DNA of 14,683 nt from Chlamydiota bacterium (lineage in GTDB: Bacteria; Chlamydiota; Chlamydiia; Chlamydiales; Rhabdochlamydiaceae), in the NCBI GenBank assembly GCA_011065235.1, contig JAAKFB010000016.1, forward strand, positions 1-14,683. Reading direction: 5' to 3'. The first letter of the stretch is position 1; each line of letters opens with the position of its first letter. Shown piece after piece: positions 7,641 through 13,316 of the stretch. A program made the position numbers and the translations under genes. Below the pieces are notes generated by a model, which was given only the letters and a program-made list of their open reading frames with translations, was not told the origin of the DNA and did no database searches.

Positions 7641-8513
7641 ATGGCCAGTATCTTAAGACAGCTCCTGTTTTTTTGTATAATCATTTTTCCTCTATCTTCG
7701 TGTCGACAATCTGCAAGAAACCAATCACATTTACAAATAGCTCAAGATGATAAAGAATGGATGGAAAAATTTTGGCATGATCTACTGTTTAAAGAAGGTG
7801 GAGCCTACACGTTATGGGGCTCAAAACCGATTACAGAGATAGCTGTCTACCATTATTCTGAAGAGGAAATGGCAGAATTTATTCGTCAGCTTCCTGAAGA
7901 AGAATTAGAAAATTGTTATACCGACAAGCAGTATGATTTTCCCGAAAATTGGAAACGATGGGAAACTGCTTGTGTAAATTTCCCGTTCAAAAGACATTTG
8001 CTTTTCAAATCTCACTACAGTGAAGATAACAAAATATCTTACATTTATTTTGTTAATGTAATTAAAACAGCTCTACTTTTACAAGACAACTATGATCTAT
8101 TTCGTAAAGAAGTTGGATTCGATTTCCAGCCTCTTGAAGTTGTTCTAGAAATTCCAAATAAATCGTCCGATTTTTGGGAAAAACTGGAAACATCTAAGAA
8201 TAGCTTTTTAATCTGGGGACTTCTCTTTGGTTATGGCAAACAAAATGCCTCTCTATTCAATTGGAAATATCAAAGTCTCAACAAGCCATCCGAAGATTTC
8301 GTACAGCGCATTTACAATAAACCTAGTAATCCTTCTCCAAAAGGACAAACTAATCTCTCAGTGAATAATTTTTTACTTCCTTCTTTTATTTCTTTTACAG
8401 AAGATGATGAGACTGTTTATAATTACCAATCTGAAAGAGAAAAAATACGACGAATTTATAAAAACAAAGACCTATTAAAAATCACTTTGGAAAAATTAAC
8501 TTTAGACGACTAA
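7641..8513 (+). CDS. putative lipoprotein, unknown function
   Basis: A 290 aa protein with a lipoprotein signal: a basic start (MASILRQ), a hydrophobic core (LLFFCIIIFPL) and lipobox LSSC with Cys21 as the lipidated residue. The mature part is acidic and aromatic-rich, with a distinctive segment FKEGGAYTLWGSKPIT (about 50-65) and several W/Y/F-rich stretches. It resembles uncharacterised lipoproteins that I believe are multiplied in environmental chlamydiae, but I cannot name a domain. Codon use is visibly AT-richer than in the neighbouring housekeeping genes, suggesting a lineage-specific or acquired gene. The start is the only usable one, since an in-frame stop lies at 7599-7601, though the ribosome-binding site is weak (AAAGAAA). 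Its stop codon is also the first base of a giant palindrome. It is divergent from the zinc-ribbon gene. Confidence 0.8.
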   Translation: MASILRQLLFFCIIIFPLSSCRQSARNQSHLQIAQDDKEWMEKFWHDLLFKEGGAYTLWGSKPITEIAVYHYSEEEMAEFIRQLPEEELENCYTDKQYDFPENWKRWETACVNFPFKRHLLFKSHYSEDNKISYIYFVNVIKTALLLQDNYDLFRKEVGFDFQPLEVVLEIPNKSSDFWEKLETSKNSFLIWGLLFGYGKQNASLFNWKYQSLNKPSEDFVQRIYNKPSNPSPKGQTNLSVNNFLLPSFISFTEDDETVYNYQSEREKIRRIYKNKDLLKITLEKLTLDD

Positions 8514-8680
8514 GAGATCTTCTCTGAATTGCTTCTCATCGCCAAGGGCCAAGCTTTTTTTCTAGGAGAATGCTCTGGAAAGCGGAGTAAACTCAAATTA
8601 AGTTTGTGGAGCTTGAAGAGCTTCTCATAGGGAAAAAGAGGGCTCTTATTGGCGGTGGAATGCATTCAGAGAAGGTCTCT
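8513..8680. repeat. giant imperfect palindrome (hairpin element 1)
   Basis: Nearly the whole gap between two convergent genes can fold on itself. Positions 8513-8532 pair with 8662-8680 (19 pairs, one G-T, one bulge). Further in, 8540-8545 pairs with 8649-8654, 8546-8550 with 8641-8645, 8554-8564 with 8628-8638, 8566-8576 with 8617-8626 (one bulged T), and 8589-8593 with 8601-8605. The loop is near 8594-8600. By my hand alignment most non-Watson-Crick pairs are G-U when read as plus-strand RNA. There is no T-tract after either end, so it is not an ordinary intrinsic terminator. It could be a MITE-like repeat or a structured 3' UTR. Confidence 0.75.
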
Positions 8681-8694
8681 AAATTTACGAAATT

Positions 8695-9159
8695 TTAAAG
8701 TTCTTCTAGTCGCTTTTTGCGCCGTTTTTCAGCTTCTTCATAGCGCCGCTTTTCCTCATCCGTTTCTGGAATCACTTCGGGAATTTTTGTCGGCTTGCGG
8801 TTTTCATCCAAAGCAACAAATGTAAAATAGGCAGAAAAGATGTGCTTCATCTCCAGCGTGCGAAAATCTTGAGCAAAGACTTTCAGCCCCACTTCCATCG
8901 AAGTATTCCACGCCCGATTGAGCGCCGCCTTTAAAACTAAGATATCGCCACTGGTCGCAGGAGCTAAAAAGCGGACCGAGTCGAGCCCCAACGTGACACA
9001 CACCTTGTTCGAATGGCGCTTCGCCACGATGCAACAGATCCAATCCCCAAGTTCGAGGACTTTTCCCCCAAAGAGCGTCCCATAGGTATTGAGATCATTG
9101 GGAAACACCAGGGACGTTTGATCGTTGATTGCGGAATATCTAACTGGTTTCGGGTCCAT
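8695..9159 (-). CDS. hotdog-fold acyl-CoA thioesterase
   Basis: A 154 aa single-hotdog protein of the YciA/ACOT type, which hydrolyses acyl-CoA to free acid and CoA in the cytoplasm. The signature NTYGTLFGGKVLELGDW (24-40) carries the conserved Asn24, the Gly-Gly pair and the Asp39 seen in this family; LDSVRFLAPATSGDIL is the usual central strand. The C-terminus is a highly charged helix (EEKRRYEEAEKRRKKRLEEL), common in this subfamily. The ATG at 9157-9159 is supported by AAAGGAG seven bases upstream. It overlaps the end of the upstream GT-like gene by 20 bp in another frame, so the two are probably co-transcribed. Chlamydia has a similar enzyme. The substrate cannot be told from sequence. 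Confidence 0.88.
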   Translation of the reverse strand: MDPKPVRYSAINDQTSLVFPNDLNTYGTLFGGKVLELGDWICCIVAKRHSNKVCVTLGLDSVRFLAPATSGDILVLKAALNRAWNTSMEVGLKVFAQDFRTLEMKHIFSAYFTFVALDENRKPTKIPEVIPETDEEKRRYEEAEKRRKKRLEEL

Positions 9160-10018
9160 CCATTTTCTCCTTTACTAATTGACATAGCTGAATCTGGTTT
9201 TTTTTCCAATCCCGCACTGTCGTCACTGAATCATAAAGGATATTGTCGTCCCACCAAAAACTGGGTTTTTCACTCAGTAATACTAGTGTTTTGATCCCCA
9301 TTGCGCCAGCAATGTGAGCCCAGGGCCCCTCTTCCACGACGAGCACATCATATGTGCGGATTGCATCTATTTTTTCTTCGATCAGCTCTCCCCCTTCGAT
9401 CTGAAGATCTTTAACCATCACGCCTACTCGTGGCTTCTCCCTTTTTTTACTTTGATCGAGCTGTAAATACGGTGTCTTTTTCAGCTGCTTAAAATCAACT
9501 CTTAGCCATTGAGAAAGCATCGAAAGCGGAATATGAAAATCATATTCCTGAGGTTCTCCATCTATCACTTCGACTAATCTCTGCCCTTGTAAAACAGATT
9601 TAAAGAATTCTCGGTGAGGGCGAAGTGGAAGCAACAATATTTTTTGGGGTTTTTTCTCCCATAACTGTTTGAAAAAGCGTATTGCAATTAGAGTTTCTTC
9701 TTTTCCCATGCGAGAAGTAACCACGATCGTCTTTCCCTTAATATTCTCATCTTTCCCAAGCGATTTCGAAGAATTAAGTGAAAAACTAAGCCGAGATTGC
9801 CTATCTGAAAGAGAAAGAATTCTAAAATGCGTTTTTAGAGCTAGGCAAAATTGCTTAGTATCTTGGTAATGTTGAAATAATTCTTCGACAATTTTTACAT
9901 CTGTTGGTGCCGCTAGCATCCGCTCAATAATTTTATCCGCTTGCGAATCCTCAGCTTCAGGGAGAGCTTGAAAATAGGAAGCTACTTGAGAAACAAAAGA
10001 AGAAACTATACTAGCCAT
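9140..10018 (-). CDS. shortened TPR / GT9-like glycosyltransferase-fold protein
   Basis: A 292 aa protein that resembles the C-terminal part of TPR-glycosyltransferase proteins related to family 9 (heptosyltransferase-like GT-B fold). The N-terminal ~75 residues look helical and possibly one or two degenerate TPRs. Then comes TIVVTSRMGKEETLIAIRFF (97-116), in the place of the GDxIxFxRY segment, EYDFHIPLSMLSQWL (158-172), matching the FDLHCPLLSLP block, and TPYL (182-185). The donor-binding half is much shortened: RVGVMVKD (197-204), then WAHIAGAMG (233-241), equivalent to AHLAGALG. Canonical nucleotide-sugar residues of the missing part are not obvious, so it may be inactive or use another ligand. 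The start has GGAGG six bases upstream and a good promoter. It overlaps the thioesterase gene. Confidence 0.6.
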   Translation of the reverse strand: MASIVSSFVSQVASYFQALPEAEDSQADKIIERMLAAPTDVKIVEELFQHYQDTKQFCLALKTHFRILSLSDRQSRLSFSLNSSKSLGKDENIKGKTIVVTSRMGKEETLIAIRFFKQLWEKKPQKILLLPLRPHREFFKSVLQGQRLVEVIDGEPQEYDFHIPLSMLSQWLRVDFKQLKKTPYLQLDQSKKREKPRVGVMVKDLQIEGGELIEEKIDAIRTYDVLVVEEGPWAHIAGAMGIKTLVLLSEKPSFWWDDNILYDSVTTVRDWKKNQIQLCQLVKEKMDGPETS

Positions 10019-10042
10019 TAGATACCTCCATTTTGCGCCCAG

Positions 10043-10071
10043 ATTCTATTCTCATCTCACAAAATTCTCAA
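10043..10071 (-). promoter_or_regulatory. promoter for the GT-like / thioesterase pair
   Basis: On the minus strand, TTGAGA (10066-10071), a 17 bp spacer and TAGAAT (10043-10048). The predicted start at about 10036 gives a leader of some 18 nt containing GGAGG before the ATG at 10018. It lies directly beyond the T-tract of the rpsI terminator, so the two transcription units are cleanly separated. Confidence 0.65.
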
Positions 10072-10073
10072 TT

Positions 10074-10110
10074 AAAAAAAAAAAGAGGGCCCGGCGTTTG
10101 CCGGACCCTC
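10074..10110 (-). terminator. intrinsic terminator of the rplM-rpsI operon
   Basis: The hairpin 10085-10110 has stem GAGGG-C-CCGGC against GCCGG-A-CCCTC with a four-base loop. On the minus strand it is followed by 11 consecutive T (10074-10084). This is a textbook Rho-independent terminator for transcription leaving rpsI. Confidence 0.92.
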
Positions 10111-10122
10111 ATCAACAAGGAG

Positions 10123-10176
10123 GAAAGTTTTGAACTTTCATTGCCAAGAGGTGAAAATAGACTTTCACCCACTGGC
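10123..10176. other. tandem hairpins in the rpsI 3' untranslated region
   Basis: Two further perfect inverted repeats lie between the rpsI stop and the terminator: GAAAGTT-TTG-AACTTTC at 10123-10139, and a nested one at 10143-10176 (outer GCCA/TGGC, inner GGTGAAA/TTTCACC, with three-base symmetrical internal loops). With the terminator they make three consecutive stems in about 90 nt. A role in mRNA stability, or a 3'-derived small RNA, is possible but unproven. Confidence 0.6.
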
Positions 10177-10220
10177 GAATTCAACAGTAAAACATTTCTG
10201 TTTTTTCTGAAAGATATTTT

Positions 10221-10610
10221 TTAACGTTTAGAGAATTGGAAGCGTTTACGCGCTCCAGCAAGACCGTATTTCTTGCGCTCGCGCCTGCGCGCATCTCGTG
10301 TTAAATAACCAACTTCTTTTAGATCGTGCCTTTTGGTTGCATCTTGCTCGACAAGTGCACGAGAGATGCCCAAACGGGTTGCGATCACTTGGCCTTGGAT
10401 TCCCCCACCTTTCACGCGAATCACGATATCGTAACTGCTTTGGAGCTCAAATTTCGCAAGGGGGGCAAGGATGGCTTCTCTTTGGAGCTCGAGAGGGAAA
10501 TAATCTTCGAATTTACGTCCATTGACGTTGATTTTTCCTGAGCCTTTGAGGCGAAGACGCACGGAAGAAACCGATCGTTTACGTCTTCCAGTTCCAATAA
10601 ATTCTTCCAT
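10221..10610 (-). CDS. rpsI: 30S ribosomal protein S9
   Basis: A 129 aa small-subunit protein whose C-terminal tail reaches the P-site tRNA anticodon. It is recognised by GTGRRKRSVSSVRL at the start, VKGGGIQGQ in the middle, and RDARRRERKKYGLAGARKRFQFSKR at the end, finishing in the universally conserved Lys-Arg. Seven bases separate it from the rplM stop, with a short AAGAGA ribosome-binding site spanning the junction. rplM-rpsI is the usual bacterial pair. The leader-proximal gene is rplM and a strong terminator follows. Confidence 0.97.
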   Translation of the reverse strand: MEEFIGTGRRKRSVSSVRLRLKGSGKINVNGRKFEDYFPLELQREAILAPLAKFELQSSYDIVIRVKGGGIQGQVIATRLGISRALVEQDATKRHDLKEVGYLTRDARRRERKKYGLAGARKRFQFSKR

Positions 10611-10617
10611 AATTCTC

Positions 10618-11070
10618 TTATACGTTTACGGGGATAGGTTGTTGCGCTTGCATGTCGTGCTGTGTACCTGCAAAAATACGCAACTTTTTCATTTGTTGCT
10701 TTCCAAGACGGCTGTTGGGCATCATCCCACGCACTGCATGGCGAATGATATAGTCGGGTTTTCGATCCATCATGACACGATAGGGAACTTCGCGCAAACC
10801 ACTCATCGCACCCGTGTGGTAGCGATAAATTTTTTGAGCTTCTTTAGAACCCGTCACTTTGATTTTTTCTGCATTGATGATGATCACACCATCGCCACAA
10901 TCTACATGGGGAGTGAAGCTCGGCTTGTGCTTTCCACGGAGGATTTGTGCAATCTCAGTGGCAAAGCGGCCTAACGTTTTTCCTGCCGCATCTACGAGGA
11001 TCCATTTGCGCTGGGCAATGGCCTGCTCTTTGGTCAAAAGAGTTGAATGTTGTTGCTTACCTTTATTCAT
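10618..11070 (-). CDS. rplM: 50S ribosomal protein L13
   Basis: A 150 aa large-subunit assembly protein. Family landmarks are RKWILVDAAGKTLGRFATEIA, LRGKHKPSFTPHVDCGD, the IINAEKIKVTG strand, YRYHTG and the AVRGMMPNSRLG loop. It carries about 8 extra N-terminal residues compared with the 142 aa E. coli protein. It is first gene of the rplM-rpsI operon and transcribed divergently from miaB across 127 bp. The leader is short (about 20 nt), so there is no room for an elaborate autoregulatory structure. Confidence 0.97.
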   Translation of the reverse strand: MNKGKQQHSTLLTKEQAIAQRKWILVDAAGKTLGRFATEIAQILRGKHKPSFTPHVDCGDGVIIINAEKIKVTGSKEAQKIYRYHTGAMSGLREVPYRVMMDRKPDYIIRHAVRGMMPNSRLGKQQMKKLRIFAGTQHDMQAQQPIPVNV

Positions 11071-11097
11071 CTTCTCAGCTCTACTTTAATGGGGTTA

Positions 11098-11127
11098 AGC
11101 ATAAGCGAATTCCCCATATTTTGCCAA
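11098..11127 (-). promoter_or_regulatory. promoter for rplM-rpsI
   Basis: On the minus strand, TTGGCA (11122-11127), an 18 bp spacer and TATGCT (11098-11103). The predicted start is about 20 nt before the rplM ATG. The -35 is one base from consensus; the -10 matches four of six. Confidence 0.55.
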
Positions 11128-11142
11128 GATTTTTTAGGATTC

Positions 11143-11171
11143 TTGAAAAACATCTTTGAATCGACTAGAAT
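11143..11171 (+). promoter_or_regulatory. promoter for miaB
   Basis: TTGAAA (11143-11148), a 17 bp spacer and TAGAAT (11166-11171): each box is one base from the sigma70/sigma66 consensus. The predicted start at about 11178 leaves a 20 nt leader containing GGGAG before the ATG at 11198. The TTG at 11156 lies between the boxes, which argues against starting translation there. Confidence 0.72.
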
Positions 11172-11197
11172 TTCCCCTTCTACGACGGGAGCAGATC

Positions 11198-12538
11198 ATG
11201 CGAAAATTAAAAACTTTTTTCATTCGGACCTATGGCTGCCAAATGAATGAACTCGACTCTGAGATCATGGTGGGTGCCTTGGAAAAACGGGGTCTTGAGC
11301 GCATCAGGGAAGAAGAAGATGCCGATCTGCTCCTCTTCAATACCTGCTCGATCCGCGATCTCGCCGAGAGAAAAGTCATGGGAAAAATTGGAAAACTGGG
11401 CCGCTCCCCTAATAAACGCTCCATCATTGGGGTCACGGGCTGTATGGCCAATGCCAAAAAAGAGAGCATCTTCCGCAAGCTTCCCCATGTCGATTTCATC
11501 CTAGGGACAAATAATATTTCGGATCTAGATGCCGTTCTTGACGAGGTGCTAGAAACAGGTAAACAAACTTTGAAGACGGACATGCGCTTCGAAGAAAATC
11601 TTAACTATTTCGACGCGGTCCGCGACGACCCTATCAAAGCCTATATTTCCATCATTCGCGGCTGCGACAAGTACTGTACCTATTGTGTGGTCCCCTATAC
11701 CCGTGGAAAAGAGGATTCTCGCTCCCCCGATGATATCATCGCAGAATGCCAGCAACTGGCTGCCAAGGGCTATAAGGAGGTCACCCTCCTTGGGCAAAAC
11801 GTCAATAGCTACGGCAAAGACAAGCCTGCGTGGAAAGAGCTGTTTCACGATCTTCTCTACCGGATAGACAAAATCGAAGGAATTGAGCGGGTCCGCTTCA
11901 TGACCTCACACCCTTGCGATATCACCATTGAGCTGATGCAAGCCATCCGCGATCTCCCCTCTCTCTGTGAATTCGTCCACTTCCCCATTCAAGCGGGTTC
12001 AAGTCGGATCCTGCGCAAGATGAATCGCCGCTACACCCTCGAGCAATACCTCGAAAAGGTCGATCTTTTACGCCAGATTGTTCCCAACGCATCTTTGGGC
12101 ACTGATATCATCGTAGGCTTCCCAACGGAAACAGAAGAAGAATTCCAAATGACCTACGACATTTTCAAGCAGATCCGCTATTCGGTGGCGTTTCTATTTT
12201 CCTATAGTGCCCGCAAAGGGACTCCCGCCTATCGATGGAAAGATGATGTGCCAGAAGAGGTCAAAAATGAGCGTCTGCACCGTTTGATGGATTTGCACCT
12301 GCAAATCAGCTCAGAAGAGATGCAGCAAATGTTGGGCCAAACAGTTGAAATACTCGTAGAAAAGCGAACCAAATCCGCTCAGCTCAAAGGGCGTACGCGC
12401 TGCTGGAAAAAGGTGGTTATTTCTGGTGGGGAAGAATTGATTGGAACGTTGCAGTGGATCAAGATCTCTGGCTACAACCACCAAACGTTACTGGGCGAGA
12501 TCGTTTCCAATCCCGCCCTGAAAACCATTGGGTTTTAA
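11198..12538 (+). CDS. miaB: tRNA-2-methylthio-N6-dimethylallyladenosine synthase MiaB
   Basis: Radical-SAM methylthiotransferase that converts i6A37 to ms2i6A37 in tRNAs reading U-starting codons. The protein is 446 aa. The N-terminal UPF0004 domain has its three [4Fe-4S] cysteines at 14 (TYGCQMN), 50 (FNTCS) and 82 (TGCMA). The radical-SAM cluster motif is C156-DKY-C160-TY-C163. LGQNVNSYG and HFPIQAGSSRILRKMNRRY are MiaB-type motifs, and a TRAM domain closes the protein (about 380-446). I chose the ATG at 11198 because GGGAGCAGATC precedes it and a near-consensus promoter ends at 11171; a longer reading from TTG at 11156 would begin inside that promoter. The stop overlaps a convergent membrane-protein gene by four bases. 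Confidence 0.95.
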   Translation: MRKLKTFFIRTYGCQMNELDSEIMVGALEKRGLERIREEEDADLLLFNTCSIRDLAERKVMGKIGKLGRSPNKRSIIGVTGCMANAKKESIFRKLPHVDFILGTNNISDLDAVLDEVLETGKQTLKTDMRFEENLNYFDAVRDDPIKAYISIIRGCDKYCTYCVVPYTRGKEDSRSPDDIIAECQQLAAKGYKEVTLLGQNVNSYGKDKPAWKELFHDLLYRIDKIEGIERVRFMTSHPCDITIELMQAIRDLPSLCEFVHFPIQAGSSRILRKMNRRYTLEQYLEKVDLLRQIVPNASLGTDIIVGFPTETEEEFQMTYDIFKQIRYSVAFLFSYSARKGTPAYRWKDDVPEEVKNERLHRLMDLHLQISSEEMQQMLGQTVEILVEKRTKSAQLKGRTRCWKKVVISGGEELIGTLQWIKISGYNHQTLLGEIVSNPALKTIGF

Positions 12539-13053
12539 TTCTTGACGAGTTTTGCGATAACTAGGCCACCCAAAAACCAGCCGACTAGGATGTCGAACAT
12601 CTCTAGGACGCTCCACATTGCTGGATAATGCCACCAGTTCCATGCAGGGACAACGCCGACAAGCGCCACAACAATTCCCACAACGGTCACAAACCACACG
12701 CGGTTCCAATATTTCATTGCTTTTGCACGCAAAAGCAAATACGTGATGAAACCCGCTGCAATGATATTGGTGATAACGCCGCAAATCATCTGGCTCGTAT
12801 TGCTAAAATCGACGCCTCGTTTGATATTCACCATGATGAAGGGTTGACCGGGCTCTGGCTCAGCTTCCCACCCCGGAATGACATAGATCCCATCATGGGG
12901 AGCATAACGGGTGATGCAAGAGGTCACTTCTGACGGCTCTGCAAACTTGTTCATCACTCCTTTGTGCATCGGTAAGACCATCCAAGAGAGCATATACCAC
13001 AAAAAGACGAGGACGCCGCCGACAATTCCGCAGCGAATAATAGGTTTCCACAT
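12535..13053 (-). CDS. four-TM conserved membrane protein, unknown function
   Basis: A 172 aa inner-membrane protein with four predicted TM helices at about residues 6-27, 88-109, 118-137 and 148-168, and one large loop (28-87), probably extra-cytoplasmic. I recognise the pattern SWMVLPMHK (23-31) followed by a GIYVIPG segment (55-61) from a widespread family of uncharacterised membrane proteins, but know no assigned function. Tryptophans and WWHYP (140-144) mark the third loop. The start at 13053 has AAGGAG eight bases upstream. Its stop overlaps the miaB stop (convergent, bases 12535-12538). It is a single-gene unit with its own promoter candidate containing a perfect palindrome. Confidence 0.82.
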   Translation of the reverse strand: MWKPIIRCGIVGGVLVFLWYMLSWMVLPMHKGVMNKFAEPSEVTSCITRYAPHDGIYVIPGWEAEPEPGQPFIMVNIKRGVDFSNTSQMICGVITNIIAAGFITYLLLRAKAMKYWNRVWFVTVVGIVVALVGVVPAWNWWHYPAMWSVLEMFDILVGWFLGGLVIAKLVKN

Positions 13054-13089
13054 AGTTGATACTCCTTATTGAATATGTGACGGTTGACC

Positions 13090-13118
13090 ATGCTAATAAT
13101 TTGTTGATTTCAAATCAA
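13090..13118 (-). promoter_or_regulatory. candidate promoter with perfect palindrome over the -35
   Basis: On the minus strand, TTGATT (13113-13118), a 17 bp spacer and TAGCAT (13090-13095) point to the membrane-protein gene, with a leader of about 30 nt. A perfect 7-1-7 inverted repeat, TTGATTT-C-AAATCAA (13104-13118), covers the -35 and part of the spacer, where a repressor could act. No cognate regulator is in the window. Confidence 0.4.
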
Positions 13119-13161
13119 GAAGGGATCTTTTTTTAACCCGTGAGTACAGAGAAAAGTTAGC

Positions 13162-13316
13162 CCCGTGATTGCTACCTTCTTTTCATCTAGGCGTTAGCGA
13201 GGGGCTCAAGTATAAGTTTCTCGAGGAAGGCAAGGGTTTATACCTTGGCGACAAGAGAAGCGAAATAGATGAGCTCCTCAGGTAGCATAGAGGAAAAACG
13301 AGGTATCAATCACGGG
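13162..13316. repeat. giant imperfect palindrome (hairpin element 2)
   Basis: A long inverted repeat fills most of the gap after ligA. 13162-13171 pairs with 13307-13316 (10 pairs), 13173-13177 with 13301-13305, 13180-13183 with 13295-13298, 13186-13189 with 13288-13291, 13199-13208 with 13270-13279 (one G-T), 13218-13222 with 13255-13259 and 13231-13235 with 13243-13247. The loop is 13236-13242. It starts on the base next to the ligA stop codon. An extra copy of the outer motif (ACCCGTGA, 13136-13143) gives an alternative outer pairing with 13310-13317. The layout is like the element at 8513-8680. Confidence 0.7.

Noticed and set aside
7613..7684. 24-residue N-terminal extension of the zinc-ribbon protein
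   Set aside because: The extension would run into the divergent lipoprotein gene and bury the signal peptide. The internal ATG has a good Shine-Dalgarno (AAGGAAGG).
8513..8680. Reading element 1 as a simple bidirectional terminator
   Set aside because: Neither end is followed by a T-tract and the stem is far longer than intrinsic terminators; a transcription-ending role is not excluded but is not the best explanation.
8513..8680. Reading element 1 as an insertion-sequence remnant or MITE with target duplication
   Set aside because: No target-site duplication is visible at the boundaries and there is no transposase fragment nearby. Kept only as one hypothesis.
10117..10210. Possible mini-ORF on the plus strand (AAGGAGG then TTG at 10130, 26 codons)
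   Set aside because: The bases belong to perfect hairpins in the rpsI 3' UTR, no promoter faces this way, and the peptide has no features.
11156..11197. Upstream TTG start extending MiaB by 14 residues
   Set aside because: The TTG lies between the -35 and -10 of a near-consensus promoter and lacks a Shine-Dalgarno; the ATG at 11198 has GGGAG and the normal MiaB N-terminus.
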